Source: Microbacterium sp. 8M
Lineage (GTDB): Bacteria > Actinomycetota > Actinomycetes > Actinomycetales > Microbacteriaceae
Assembly: GCF_902506375.1 (NCBI RefSeq)
Contig: NZ_LR733284.1
Coordinates: 225,508 to 289,507, forward strand
Direction: 5' to 3'
DNA: 64,000 nucleotides
A model generated the notes under the pieces. That model searched no databases. It was given only the letters and a program-made list of their open reading frames with translations, and had not been told where the DNA came from. Shown piece by piece: positions 53,827 through 63,005 of the stretch. The stretch's first letter is position 1; each line of letters begins with the position of its first letter. A program made the translations under genes and the position numbers.

Positions 53827-54671
53827 CAGGCGAAGATCATCGGCAGATCGTCGTCCTCGGGGGCACCGGCCAGATCGAGGTCGACGACCACCGGCACGTG
53901 GTCGCTGGGCTGCTCGCCCTTGCGCTCCTCGCGGTGGATGGAGGCGCCCTTGACCGCGTCGGCGAACGCCGGGGAGCCCAGCACGAAGTCGATGCGGATC
54001 CCCTCGTTGCGCGGGAACTTCAGGCGCTGGTAGTCCCAATAGGTGTAGCCCTCGGGCAGCAGCGGTCGCACCACGTCCTGCACGCCCGCCGTCTCGAGCG
54101 CGAAGAACGCAGCCCGCTCCTCGGGGGAGACGTGCGTGGAGCGGCCGACCACGATGTCCGGATCCCCGTTGTCGTGGTCGAAGGGGATGATGTTGAAGTC
54201 GCCGACCAGGGCGAGCGGCAGGTCGGGCTTGGCGGCGAGCTCGGCCTCGGTCGCGGTGCGCAGGGCGTCGAGCCAGTGCAGCTTGTAATCGAGGTGCGGA
54301 TCGCCGAGCGCGCGCCCGTTGGGCACGTACAGGCTCCACACCCGCACGCCGTTCACGATCGCGCCGAGCGCGCGTGCCTCCTGCGGCGCGTCCGGTCCCT
54401 CGTGGCCCTTGGCGAAGCCCGGCATGCCGTCGAACGCGGTGCGCACGTCGGTCATCGGCTCGCGGCTCGCGATCGCGACACCATTCCACTGGTTGAAGCC
54501 GTGCACCTCGACGTGGTAGCCGGCCTCCTCGAACGGCGCGTAGGGGAACTGCTCCGGCTTGCACTTGATCTCCTGCATCGCGAGCACGTCGATGTCCTCG
54601 CGCACGGCGAACTCGACCGTGCGGGCGACGCGGGTGCGGATGGAGTTGACGTTCCAGGTGGCCAGGCGCAT
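53826..54671 (-). CDS. xthA: Exodeoxyribonuclease III
   Basis: 281 residues, full length. Cuts AP sites and degrades 3' ends in base excision repair. MRLATWNVNSIRTR (Asn), MQEIKC (Glu metal ligand), SLYVPNG (Tyr), ALVGDFNIIP (Asp-Asn), RIDFVLGS and PSDHVPVVVD (His) are all present. TAGGCT (54678-54683) ends 6 nt before the ATG, so leaderless. Coupled to the downstream HAD gene by a 4-bp overlap. Confidence 0.96.
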   Translation of the reverse strand: MRLATWNVNSIRTRVARTVEFAVREDIDVLAMQEIKCKPEQFPYAPFEEAGYHVEVHGFNQWNGVAIASREPMTDVRTAFDGMPGFAKGHEGPDAPQEARALGAIVNGVRVWSLYVPNGRALGDPHLDYKLHWLDALRTATEAELAAKPDLPLALVGDFNIIPFDHDNGDPDIVVGRSTHVSPEERAAFFALETAGVQDVVRPLLPEGYTYWDYQRLKFPRNEGIRIDFVLGSPAFADAVKGASIHREERKGEQPSDHVPVVVDLDLAGAPEDDDLPMIFA

Positions 54672-54809
54672 GGATCCAGCCTACGGGCGGGCGGGGACAC
54701 CGATGGTCGCCCGCGGAGGCGTTCGGGAAACGCAGGGATCCGGCTCGGAGCCGTTCGGATTCCGTGGGGACCGGCGTCGGGGGCGCCGGTGGCGGCGCAG
54801 GGTGGATCC

Positions 54810-55337
54810 ATGGTCATCGAACAGCGATCCACGCCTTCACCGCGCCAGCCCGTTCCGCCGGCCGGGCGGCGGGCGCGCCCGCACTGGGGCTATCTGTCGC
54901 GCTCGGTCAGTCGCTACGGCGTCGTGTCCAGCACGCTCGTCATCTACTCCCCGGACGCCTCCGAACGCGACCGGCGGCGGGCCGACGTCGCGCGCGGATA
55001 CGGCGTCCTGGCGTTCGGCGGTGGACTGCTCCTCTGGATCGGCTGCGCGGCGGCCGGCATCCCGCCGCTGTGGGCGTTGGCAGCGATCGCCGCGGCCGCG
55101 ATTCCGCTCGGCGCCGTCCTTGCGCGCCGCACGCGCGGGGTGCGCCGGGCGGCCGCCGTGGTCACGTCGTGCAGCTCGGGGCTGAGGGTGGACGGCGAGG
55201 ACCGCGACGCACAGCGCAGGCTGGACGCGATCGCCGACTCGATCCAGGGCGCGAGCGCCGCCTATCGCGCAGGCGCCCTGGATCCCCAGGCCTTCGACCG
55301 CATCTGGCGTGCCGCCTACGCGCACGCCAGATCCTGA
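54810..55337 (+). CDS. Hypothetical protein with two TM helices
   Basis: 175 residues. Cytoplasmic head rich in Arg/Pro, two TM helices at about 68-85 and 88-108, then a soluble tail with AYRAGALDPQAFDRIWRAAYAHARS. No secure family. ATG 54810 has GGTGG upstream. Convergent with malate synthase across a perfect hairpin. Confidence 0.65.
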   Translation: MVIEQRSTPSPRQPVPPAGRRARPHWGYLSRSVSRYGVVSSTLVIYSPDASERDRRRADVARGYGVLAFGGGLLLWIGCAAAGIPPLWALAAIAAAAIPLGAVLARRTRGVRRAAAVVTSCSSGLRVDGEDRDAQRRLDAIADSIQGASAAYRAGALDPQAFDRIWRAAYAHARS

Positions 55338-55360
55338 CCGGCCCGCGGTCACCTTTGAGA

Positions 55361-55407
55361 GCGCGCAAATGGCTCCATCCGAGGGGCGGATGGAGCCATT
55401 TGCGCGC
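55361..55407. terminator. Bidirectional 21-bp hairpin terminator
   Basis: Perfect 21-bp stem: left arm 55361-55381 begins GCGCGCAAATGGCTCC, right arm 55387-55407 is its exact complement; loop AGGGG. Lies between convergent genes ending at 55337 and 55424. Confidence 0.92.
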
Positions 55408-55423
55408 TTCGAAACGGGACAGG

Positions 55424-57595
55424 TCAGGCCTGCTCGGCCTTCTTCTCGCGACGCAGGCCGTGCAGCAGCGGCTCGGTGTAGCCGCTGGGCTGTGCGGCCC
55501 CCTCGGTGATCAGGCGGCGCGCCGCGGTGTACGCGATCCCGGGCTCCGAACCCTCGGCGAAGGCGAGCGGCTCGTAGTTCGGGTCGCCGGCGTTCTGCGC
55601 GTCCACGACCACCGCGAGGCGGCGCAGGCTGTCGTCCACCTGTTCCTCGGTGATCACGCCGTGCTGCAGCCAGTTCGCGAGCAGCTGGCTCGAGATGCGC
55701 AGCGTGGCGCGGTCCTCCATGAGGCCCACGTCGTGGATGTCCGGCACCTTGGAGACGCCGATGCCCTGGTCGATCCAGCGCACCACGTAGCCGAGGATCG
55801 ACTGCACATTGTTGTCGACCTCGGTCGCGACGACCTCGGGCGTGAGCGCAGCGGGATCCGCGAGCGGCGGCACCAGCAGCCGTTCCAGGGCGCTGTCGTC
55901 GACGGGAGGCAGCGCCTCACGCGCGGCGAACGCATCGACCTGGTGATAGTGCAGGGCGTGCAGAGTGGCGGCCGTGGGCGACGGGACCCAGGCCGTCGAC
56001 GCGCCGGACAGCGGATGCGCGAGCTTCTTCTGCAGCATGTCGTGCATGAGGTCGGGCTCGGCCCACATGCCCTTGCCGATCTGCGCGCGTCCGCTGAGGC
56101 CGCTCGCGACGCCGATGGCGACGTTGCGGTCCTCGTACGCCTTCATGAACGGCTGCGCCTTGATCTCGGCCTTCGGCAGGAACGGCCCCGCGTGCAGCGA
56201 GGTGTGGATCTCGTCGCCGGTGCGGTCGAGGAACCCGGTGTTGATGAACACGACCCGGTCGCTCGCGGCGGCGATCGCGGCGGCGAGGTTCGCCGAGGTG
56301 CGGCGCTCCTCGTCCATGATTCCAACCTTCATGGTGCGGGCGGGCAGGCCCAGCAGCTCCTCGACCCGGCCGAACAGCTCGACGGCGAAAGCGACCTCGT
56401 CCGGTCCGTGCATCTTCGGCTTCACGATGTACATGGATCCGGTGCGCGAGTTGGATCCCTTGTTCGCGCCCTCCAGCTCTGGCAGGGATCCGAGCGCAGT
56501 CATGATCGCGTCCAGGATCCCCTCGAAGACCTCCTCGCCGTCGCGGTCGAGCACGGCGGGGGTGCGCATGAGGTGGCCGACGTTGCGGACGAACAGCACA
56601 GCGCGGCCGGGCAGGGTCACCTCGCCGCCGTCGGCGGTGCGGTAGGTGCGGTCGGGGTTGAGCGCGCGCGTGAAGGTCTTGCCGCCCTTGGTGACGCTCT
56701 CGGTGAGCGTGCCGTCCATGAAGCCGCGCCAGTTGCGGTAGCCGAGGGCCTTGTCGTCGCCGTCGACCGCGGCCACGGAGTCCTCGAGGTCGAGGATCGC
56801 GGTGAGCGCCGATTCCAGGACGATGTCCTGCACGCCCGCAGCGTCGGTGCGGCCGATCGCGCCGTCACGGTCGATGAGGATCTCCGCGTGCAGGCCGTGG
56901 TGCACCAGCAGCACGGTCGCCGGGGCATCGGCCTCGCCGGTGTAGCCGACGAAGGCGGAAGGGTCGGCGAGACGGCGGTCGCCTGCGGCGGTCGCCACGA
57001 CGAGGCCGCCAGCGTCGACGCGGTACCCGGTGGCGTCGCGGTGCGAGCCCTCCACGAGCGGGGCGATCTCGTCGAGCAGTTCGCGGCCGAACGCGACCAC
57101 CGCCGCGGCGCGCTTCGGGTTGAACTCCTTGCCCGGGGCCAGCTCGCCGGTGCGCTCGATGGCGTCGGTGCCGTACAGGGCGTCGTACAGCGAGCCCCAG
57201 CGGGCGTTCGCGGCGTTCAGGGCGAAGCGCGCGTTCAGCAGGGGGACGACCAGCTGGGGGCCGGCCATCGTCGCGATCTCCGGGTCGACGTCCTCGGTGG
57301 TGACGGCGACCTGTTCGGGAGCGGGCACGAGATAGCCGATCTCGGTGAGGAACGCACGGTACGCGGCAGGATCCGGCTGTCCCGGGTGCTGGCGGTGGTA
57401 CTCGTCGATCTGCTGCTGCAGCTCATCGCGGCGGGCGAGCAGCGCGGCGTTGCGCGGCACCAGGTCGTGCACGATCTCGCTCACGCCCGCCCAGAACGCC
57501 GTGGCGTCGCGACCGGAATCGGCAAGCGACGCTTCAGCGAACTCGACGATCGGCGCGGCGACCGACAGGTCTGCGCGGGAGAGGTACGAGGTCAT
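55424..57595 (-). CDS. glcB: Malate synthase G
   Basis: 723 residues, full MSG length. Condenses glyoxylate with acetyl-CoA to malate. [22 protein letters not shown] carries the catalytic acidic residues, [23 protein letters not shown] the glyoxylate/CoA region, and [13 protein letters not shown] and [14 protein letters not shown] are typical of GlcB. Coupled to the GlcG/HbpS-like gene upstream by a 4-bp overlap. A paired operator upstream of that gene ties this operon, 30 kb from the cluster, to the purine/glyoxylate regulon. Confidence 0.97.
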   Translation of the reverse strand: MTSYLSRADLSVAAPIVEFAEASLADSGRDATAFWAGVSEIVHDLVPRNAALLARRDELQQQIDEYHRQHPGQPDPAAYRAFLTEIGYLVPAPEQVAVTTEDVDPEIATMAGPQLVVPLLNARFALNAANARWGSLYDALYGTDAIERTGELAPGKEFNPKRAAAVVAFGRELLDEIAPLVEGSHRDATGYRVDAGGLVVATAAGDRRLADPSAFVGYTGEADAPATVLLVHHGLHAEILIDRDGAIGRTDAAGVQDIVLESALTAILDLEDSVAAVDGDDKALGYRNWRGFMDGTLTESVTKGGKTFTRALNPDRTYRTADGGEVTLPGRAVLFVRNVGHLMRTPAVLDRDGEEVFEGILDAIMTALGSLPELEGANKGSNSRTGSMYIVKPKMHGPDEVAFAVELFGRVEELLGLPARTMKVGIMDEERRTSANLAAAIAAASDRVVFINTGFLDRTGDEIHTSLHAGPFLPKAEIKAQPFMKAYEDRNVAIGVASGLSGRAQIGKGMWAEPDLMHDMLQKKLAHPLSGASTAWVPSPTAATLHALHYHQVDAFAAREALPPVDDSALERLLVPPLADPAALTPEVVATEVDNNVQSILGYVVRWIDQGIGVSKVPDIHDVGLMEDRATLRISSQLLANWLQHGVITEEQVDDSLRRLAVVVDAQNAGDPNYEPLAFAEGSEPGIAYTAARRLITEGAAQPSGYTEPLLHGLRREKKAEQA

Positions 57596-58023
57596 AGTTC
57601 CATTCCTTCTGTGCGAGCGCCGAGGCGCTTCAGGGTTTCCAGGGCGATCTCCGCGTCGAGCGCGGGTGGACCGCCGGCGATGCCGAGCCCGCCGACGTGA
57701 TGCTCGCCGAAGAAGATCGGCACGCCCCCGTCGATCGTGGTCATGGTGCCGCCCGTTCCGAGCGGCAGGGTCGCGGCCAGAGCCGCAGGGATCTGCCCCG
57801 TGCGGCGGCGGATCGAGGCGCTGCTGAAGGCCTTGCGCTGAGAGGTGTCGGCGCTGTGCGGGGTCGACCCGTCGGCCATGCCGTAGGCGATGAGGGTCAT
57901 CGACGGATCCGCCACGGCGGCGACCGTGGGCAGGCCGCGCTCCGCGCCGATCTCGAGCGCCAGCGCCACGGCGCGCGCAGCCGTCTCGTACGTGATCGTG
58001 ACGGTCTGTCGGTGCGTGGACAT
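57592..58023 (-). CDS. GlcG/HbpS family protein
   Basis: 143 residues of the heme-degrading/HbpS-like fold (GlcG). [36 protein letters not shown] and [21 protein letters not shown] are typical. In E. coli glcG lies next to glcB in the glycolate operon, and here too it precedes malate synthase, with overlapping stop and start (ATGA). Function unproved; perhaps stabilises or regulates glyoxylate enzymes. GAGGAGA precedes ATG 58023. Confidence 0.88.
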   Translation of the reverse strand: MSTHRQTVTITYETAARAVALALEIGAERGLPTVAAVADPSMTLIAYGMADGSTPHSADTSQRKAFSSASIRRRTGQIPAALAATLPLGTGGTMTTIDGGVPIFFGEHHVGGLGIAGGPPALDAEIALETLKRLGARTEGMEL

Positions 58024-58077
58024 CGGCGTCTCCTCGGCGTGATTTATCTCGATGTCGAGATTACCTCTCACGAGGAG

Positions 58078-58115
58078 ATTATCACAATGTGAATCTTGGA
58101 TTCCACATCTCGAAA
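58078..58115 (-). promoter_or_regulatory. Promoter with paired 15-bp operators (malate synthase operon)
   Basis: Sites TATCA-N5-TGAAT (58080-58094) and TTCCA-N5-CGAAA (58101-58115) start 21 bp apart. On the minus strand a GATAAT -10 (58078-58083) overlaps the gene-proximal site; the -35 is weak. Confidence 0.72.
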
Positions 58116-58152
58116 GAAGCGAGATCCGGCTGCTTTCCGGATCCGGATCCGG

Positions 58153-58695
58153 TCAGCGTTCGGCCGGATCCGCCGTCCCGACCAGGATCCCGCGCGCCAG
58201 CACGTGGAAGTGCCTGTTGAAGCCCAGATACGCCGGCGTCTCGTCGCCACGCAGGTCGATCTCGTCGATGTCGAGCGCGTCGACCGTGATGACGTAGCGG
58301 TGCACGCCCGTGCCCGCGGGCGGGGCCGCCCCGATGTAGCGCTGCAGGCGCGCCTCGTTGGGCAGGGTGACCGCCTGCGCGGGCAGGGAGCCGGGCTCGC
58401 CGTCGCCCGCACCCGCGGGGAGCGAGCGCACATCGGCGGGGAGGTTGGCGACCGCCCAGTGCCAGAAACCCGATCCGGTCGGGGCGTCGGGGTCGTACAC
58501 GGACAGGGCGAAGCTCTTCGTGCCGGCCGGCGGCTCGCCCCACACCAGGCCGGGGGAGCGGTCGTCGCCCCCGCGGGACTCGGACCACGCCCACACCGGC
58601 AGCGGTCCGTCCGGGTCGAAGTCGGGGCTGGAGAGCTCCAGCGGCGGCACCGGCTTCAGCCGGGCGAGGGCGGCGTACGTGTCGACGTCGAGCAT
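58153..58695 (-). CDS. YbhB/YbcL family Raf kinase inhibitor-like (PEBP) protein
   Basis: 180 residues. Phosphatidylethanolamine-binding fold: LELSSPDFDPDGPLP, SPGLVWGEPPAGTKSFALSVYDPDAPTGSGFWHWAVANLP (DPDAP and the ligand-pocket HW), HRYVITVDALD and FHVLARGILVG. Cytoplasmic as no signal peptide is seen. Ligand and role unknown in bacteria. GAGGAGGAT precedes the ATG. Divergent from pyrE. Confidence 0.93.
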   Translation of the reverse strand: MLDVDTYAALARLKPVPPLELSSPDFDPDGPLPVWAWSESRGGDDRSPGLVWGEPPAGTKSFALSVYDPDAPTGSGFWHWAVANLPADVRSLPAGAGDGEPGSLPAQAVTLPNEARLQRYIGAAPPAGTGVHRYVITVDALDIDEIDLRGDETPAYLGFNRHFHVLARGILVGTADPAER

Positions 58696-58743
58696 GCGGG
58701 ATCCTCCTCGTGTGCACGGATACGGAAACTCTAGACTTGAGCC

Positions 58744-59319
58744 GTGACGCTCAGCACCCCCGAACTCGAAGCCGACCGACAGGCGCTCATCGCCCTCATC
58801 AAGGACGAGGCGGTGTTCCACGGCGACTTCACGCTGGCCAGCGGCAAGAAGGCGAGCTACTACGTCGACATGCGGCGCCTCACGCTCGACCACCGTGCCG
58901 CGCCGGCGATCGGCCGCATCGTGCTGGATCTCATGCAGGGTCTCGACGGCATCGCCGCGGTAGGCGGACTCACGCTGGGCGCCGACCCGATCGCGAACGC
59001 GGTGATGCACGAGTCGGTGCGCGCCGGGAAGCCGGTCGACGCGTTCGTGGTGCGCAAGGAGCCCAAGGACCACGGCCGCGGCCGCCAGATCGAGGGCGCC
59101 GACGTCGCCGGCAAGCGCGTGGTCGTCGTCGAGGACACGTCGACCACGGGCGGCTCCCCGCTCAAGGCCGTCGAGGTGCTCCGCGCCGCCGGCGCAGAGC
59201 CGGTCGCCGTGATCTCGATCGTCGACCGCAAGACCGGCGCCCAGGCCGCGGTCGAGGCGGCAGGTCTGCAGTGGCTCGCCGCGATCGACCTCGACGACCT
59301 CGGGCTCGACCCGCAGTGA
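58744..59319 (+). CDS. pyrE: Orotate phosphoribosyltransferase
   Basis: 191 residues. Makes OMP from orotate and PRPP in pyrimidine synthesis. FHGDFTLASGKKASYYVDMRRLTL binds orotate; RKEPKDHGRGRQIEG is the flexible catalytic loop; VVVVEDTSTTGGSPLKAVEVL is the PRPP motif. GTG start with TAGACT (58732-58737) 6 nt upstream: leaderless. Confidence 0.96.
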   Translation: MTLSTPELEADRQALIALIKDEAVFHGDFTLASGKKASYYVDMRRLTLDHRAAPAIGRIVLDLMQGLDGIAAVGGLTLGADPIANAVMHESVRAGKPVDAFVVRKEPKDHGRGRQIEGADVAGKRVVVVEDTSTTGGSPLKAVEVLRAAGAEPVAVISIVDRKTGAQAAVEAAGLQWLAAIDLDDLGLDPQ

Positions 59320-59482
59320 CCGCGGCTGTCTCGCCCCTTGCGCTTCGCCTGCAGGATCTGGCGACGCCTGCAGGGCCGGTCCGCGGATCCGGTCGTGCAG
59401 CCGTCGCGAGATCGTGCATCCGTCGCCGGCGCGTGAGCCTGCTGTCCCCCGCCGTTCCATCCGCTGAGATGAGGAGTGCCGC

Positions 59483-60409
59483 ATGACCGGATCCGCTTCC
59501 GAGGACCGCCGCGTCGCGCTCGCCGTCGACGTGGGCGGCACCAAGCTCGAGGCCGCCCTGGTCCGCGCCGACGGGACCGTCGTCGACGGCACCCGCAGCC
59601 GCCGCCCGACCGGGCCCGACGCCACGTTCGCCTCGCTGAGCGCCGCGATCGAGGAGGTCGTGGCGCACGCCGTCGCCGGCCGCAGCCCCGAGGACGAGCT
59701 CGTCGGCGCGGGCATCGGCAGCGCCGGCCCAGTCGACCGCGAGCAGGGCACGATCAGCCCCGTGAACATGCCGGAGGCGCGTGGGTTCGACCTGCGGGGC
59801 GCGGTGCGCGATGCCGCGGCCGCGGCGCTCGGTGCGCCGGTGCCGACCGTCCTGGCGCACGACGGCGGCTGCCTCGCGCTCGCCGAGTCGTGGCTGGGTG
59901 CCACGCGGGGCGCCGCGGCGTCGCTGTCGATCGTGGTGTCGACCGGGGTCGGCGGAGGGTTCGTCGTGGACGGGCGGTACCTCCCCGGGTCGTCGGGCAA
60001 CGCCGGCCACCTGGGTCAGGTGCACGCGACGCCCGAGCTCACGGTCGAGCAGGTCGCGTCGGGACCGGCGAGCGTGGCCTGGGCCCGCACGCAGGGCTGG
60101 ACCGGCGCGCAGGGCGAGGACCTCGCCCGGGACGCCGCCGCCGGGGACCCCATCGCACGCGCCGCGATCGAGCGCTCCGCGCGCACGGTCGGCGCCGCTC
60201 TCGCCGACGCGTCGACGCTGGTGGACCTGGAGGTCGTCGCGATCGGGGGAGGCTTCTCCCGGGTCTCCGCCGACTACGTCGAGCTCGTGCAGTCCGCGCT
60301 CTCGGCGACCGCCGCGCACGACTACTCCCGCCGCACCCGCGTGGTGCGCTCGGGGCTCGGCGACGAGGGCCCGCTCATCGGCGCGGCCGCGCTCGTGCTG
60401 CGGGCGTAG
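59483..60409 (+). CDS. ROK family sugar kinase
   Basis: 308 residues. ATP-binding DVGGTKLEAALV at the N-terminus, catalytic Asp in LAHDGGCLALAE, VSTGVGGGFVVDGR and GNAGHLGQV. The zinc-finger CxCGxxGCxE of typical ROK glucokinases is missing (ASGPASVAWARTQG in its place), so sugar preference is uncertain. GAGGAG precedes ATG 59483. Downstream of pyrE by 163 bp with no gene between. Confidence 0.88.
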   Translation: MTGSASEDRRVALAVDVGGTKLEAALVRADGTVVDGTRSRRPTGPDATFASLSAAIEEVVAHAVAGRSPEDELVGAGIGSAGPVDREQGTISPVNMPEARGFDLRGAVRDAAAAALGAPVPTVLAHDGGCLALAESWLGATRGAAASLSIVVSTGVGGGFVVDGRYLPGSSGNAGHLGQVHATPELTVEQVASGPASVAWARTQGWTGAQGEDLARDAAAGDPIARAAIERSARTVGAALADASTLVDLEVVAIGGGFSRVSADYVELVQSALSATAAHDYSRRTRVVRSGLGDEGPLIGAAALVLRA

Positions 60410-60969
60410 GGGCCGCTCTTCGGCTCGCCCTCCGCTCGCCGGGATCCGGTGCGGCGGACGTTCGCGCGAGAACAGGCCGTCACGCGAGGACAGGGGATCG
60501 CTCGAGTGCAGGCGATCACGTGAGGACAGGCGATCACGCGAGAACAGGTGGATGCGGATCCGCTGTGCCTGTTGCGACGTGTTCGCCTGTTTCGGCGCGG
60601 GCGCGGTCCGGCCTGCGCCGCGGCGGGGTCCGGCGGACGCTCGCGCGAGAACAGGCGGATCCGCATCCGCAGTGCCTGTTGCGACGCGTTCGCCTGTTTC
60701 GGCGCGGTCGCGGGCGCGGTCTCGTGCGGGCGCGGGCGCGTGCCGGCGCGGTTCGGCCAGCGGCCGGCGCAGCGGGTCCGGCCTGCGCCGAGGCGGGGTC
60801 CGGCGGACGCTCGCGCGAGGACAGGCGATCACGCGAGAACAGGCGGATGCGGACCCGCTGTGCCTGTTGCGACGCGTTCGCCTGTTTCGGCGCGGTCGCG
60901 GGCGCGGTCTCGTGCGGGCGCGGGCGCGGGCGCGTGCCGGCGCGGCACGGCGGGCACGGCCAGAAGGGC
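60410..60969. repeat. Repeat array: three degenerate ~170-bp units, no gene
   Basis: 560 bp without a supported gene. Three imperfect direct units begin near 60453, 60629 and 60799, each with GTCCGGCGGACGCTCGCGCGAG, an AACAGG-N-GCGGATCCGC-N-CCTGTT hairpin, and TGTTGCGACGCGTTCGCCTG. The short word GCGAG(A/G)ACAGG recurs about seven times. All six frames are open across it because of composition, giving spurious long ORFs. Confidence 0.88.
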
Positions 60970-61134
60970 TCAGCGCTCCCGCGGCGGATCGTCCTCGTCC
61001 CAGGGGCCTTCCCACCACGCACCGCGGTCGCGGGCCGAGCCGCCGCGGCGGTTGCGCACGAGCTGCACGATCCACGCCGTGAGCGTGCCGAGCGCGATCA
61101 CCAGGGCGACCCACAGGATCGGATTCGTGCTCAT
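60970..61134 (-). CDS. Small membrane protein (54 aa)
   Basis: 54 residues: one TM helix (about 5-22, NPILWVALVIALGTLTAWIV) followed by an Arg-rich segment and an acidic-aromatic tail (GAWWEGPWDEDDPPRER). No family recognised. ATG overlaps the stop of the YdeI-like gene by 4 bp, which supports translation. Confidence 0.65.
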   Translation of the reverse strand: MSTNPILWVALVIALGTLTAWIVQLVRNRRGGSARDRGAWWEGPWDEDDPPRER

Positions 61135-61703
61135 GGCCGCTTCCCCTCGGCCGCGTCGGCCACGATCTTCGCGATCCGCGCGGCCCTCGTCTCAGGGCGC
61201 TTCGCCATCGCGATCTGCGTGAGGCCGAGCTTCTTCGCCGACGGCGGGAACGCGTCCCACCCCGCGCGGCTCAGGGGCGACGCGTCGAGGGCCGCCGCGA
61301 GGTCGTCCGGCTCGATGCCGGCCTCGGGCCCGTCGAGCACGGTCCAGGCGCCGTTCGCCTTGGCGACCTCGATCGCCCGGATCCCGGCGGCCTCGAGCAG
61401 GCCCGCTTCCTCCAGCAGCGCCACGCGGGCCTTGTTCGTCGCGGCCCAGCCGCTCGAGGGCCGGCGCGGCGCGAACCAGAGCCCGCCGATGCGGTCGTCG
61501 AAGGTGCGCACGGGTCCGTCGATCCAGCCGAAGCACAGCGCCTGCAGGATCGCGTCCTCGTAGCCGACGTGCACATCGTCGTTGCCGGGGCGCGGGCGCA
61601 CCAGCCACGCGCCGGTCGACGTCGCGTGGTTCTCGACGAGCCAGGCCCGCCAGGCGGCGACGTCCTCCGCCACCACCCTCACACCGTCGTCGAGGGCGCC
61701 CAT
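61131..61703 (-). CDS. YdeI/OmpD-associated family protein
   Basis: 190 residues. WRAWLVENHATSTGAWLV, YEDAILQALCFGWIDGPVRTFDD and RRPSSGWAATNKARV are family-typical; the C-terminal helix pair (DAFPPSAKKLGLTQIAMAKRPETRAARI) completes the Bacteriocin_OmpD-like domain. Biochemical function unknown. 2 bp after the HAD-IIA gene, in an operon with it and the small membrane protein. Confidence 0.88.
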   Translation of the reverse strand: MGALDDGVRVVAEDVAAWRAWLVENHATSTGAWLVRPRPGNDDVHVGYEDAILQALCFGWIDGPVRTFDDRIGGLWFAPRRPSSGWAATNKARVALLEEAGLLEAAGIRAIEVAKANGAWTVLDGPEAGIEPDDLAAALDASPLSRAGWDAFPPSAKKLGLTQIAMAKRPETRAARIAKIVADAAEGKRP

Positions 61704-61705
61704 GC

Positions 61706-62536
61706 TCAGCCCTTCGCGGCCTTAGCCGCCTTCGACGGGATCGTGCGGATCGTGTCCGTGATGCGCGGGATCAGGTCGGCCACCGACTGCACGACCTCGT
61801 CCGGCCGGAACGGGTACTTCTCGATCTCCGCGGTGTCACTGATGCCGGTGAGCACGAGCACGGTGTGCAGTCCCGCCTCGATGCCCGCGACGACGTCGGT
61901 GTCCATGCGGTCGCCGATCATGCCGGTGCGCTTGGAGTGGGCGCCGATCTTGTTGAGCGCGGAGCGGAACATCATCGGATTCGGCTTGCCGACGACATAC
62001 GGATCCTTGCCGGTCGCCTTGGTGATGAGGGCGGCGATCGCGCCGGTGGCGGGCAGCGGTCCGTCGGCGCTCGGGCCGGTGGCATCGGGGTTGGTGACGA
62101 TGAACCGTGCGCCGTCGTTGATGAGACGGATCGCCTTGGTGATCGCCTCGAAGGAGTAGTTGCGGGTCTCGCCGACCACCACGAAGTCCGGGCTCGTCTC
62201 GGTCATGATGAAGCCCGCGTCGTGCAGGGCGGTGAGGATCCCGGCCTCGCCGATCACGAATGCGGATCCACCGGGGACCTGCTGCTGGAGGAAGTCGGCC
62301 GTGGCCAGCGCGGAGGTCCAGATCCGCTCCTCCGGAACATTCAGCCCGCTGGTGCGCAGGCGTGCCGACAGGTCGCGGGCGGTGAAGATCGAGTTGTTGG
62401 TGAGCACCAGGTAGGGGATGCCGTTGCTCTCCCAGCTGGCGAGCAGTTCGGAGGCGCCGGGGATGGCGTCGTTCTCGTGCACGAGCACACCGTCCATGTC
62501 GGTGAGCCAGCATTCGATGTCGTCGCGTTGTGCCAT
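61706..62536 (-). CDS. HAD-IIA family hydrolase (NagD-like)
   Basis: 276 residues. CWLTDMDGVLVHEN (motif I, Asp pair), LVLTNNS (motif II), the C2 cap, then GKPNPMMF (motif III Lys) and MIGDRMDTDVVAGIEAG (motif IV). Likely a sugar- or nucleotide-phosphatase. TAGGCT (62543-62548) ends 6 nt before the ATG: leaderless. Confidence 0.93.
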   Translation of the reverse strand: MAQRDDIECWLTDMDGVLVHENDAIPGASELLASWESNGIPYLVLTNNSIFTARDLSARLRTSGLNVPEERIWTSALATADFLQQQVPGGSAFVIGEAGILTALHDAGFIMTETSPDFVVVGETRNYSFEAITKAIRLINDGARFIVTNPDATGPSADGPLPATGAIAALITKATGKDPYVVGKPNPMMFRSALNKIGAHSKRTGMIGDRMDTDVVAGIEAGLHTVLVLTGISDTAEIEKYPFRPDEVVQSVADLIPRITDTIRTIPSKAAKAAKG

Positions 62537-62587
62537 GCGCCCAGCCTAGAGGTGCCGGGGTTACGAGCGGATGACGAGGCCGGATCG

Positions 62588-62971
62588 CTACGCGGGCGGC
62601 ACCTGACTCATGAGCGCGAGCGTGTGGCCGTCGGGATCCGCGAAGAACGACATCCACTCCTCGACACCGGAGTCGTGCCGGTGGATCAGGTGCGGCGGAT
62701 GGGTGAAGACCACCCCGCGGGAGGTGAGCGACGCGCTCGCCGCATGGATGTCATCGACGCGGAAGTACAGGATGGACTCGCCCTTGTCCCCGGCGCCTTC
62801 GTCGACTGCACTGAGGAACAGCCGCGTGCCGCCGGCGTCGAAGAACGCGAGATCGCCGAAGGTGTAGAGGTGCGGGAGCCCCAGCACGTCGCGGTACCAG
62901 GCGACCGCGGCATCGATGTCGTTCACGCGGCGCGAGATCTGTCCGATCGGTCCGAGCGTCGTGCCCGTCAT
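62588..62971 (-). CDS. VOC family (glyoxalase-like) protein
   Basis: 127 residues. GQISRRVNDIDAAVAWYRDVLGLPHLYTFGDLAFFDAGGTRLFL and a C-terminal FADPDGHTLALMSQV, with His/Glu positions compatible with metal binding. Close to methylmalonyl-CoA-epimerase-like/lactoylglutathione-lyase-like VOC proteins; substrate unknown. ATG 62971 has GGAGGGAGAGG upstream; an in-frame GTG 15 bp earlier overlaps that site. Confidence 0.88.
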   Translation of the reverse strand: MTGTTLGPIGQISRRVNDIDAAVAWYRDVLGLPHLYTFGDLAFFDAGGTRLFLSAVDEGAGDKGESILYFRVDDIHAASASLTSRGVVFTHPPHLIHRHDSGVEEWMSFFADPDGHTLALMSQVPPA

Positions 62972-63005
62972 GTCCTCTCCCTCCACCGCCTTCCGGGCGC
63001 CGTTG

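Noticed and set aside
60410..60969. CRISPR array
   Set aside because: Repeats are irregular in spacing and sequence and there are no cas genes; it is a degenerate direct-repeat region.
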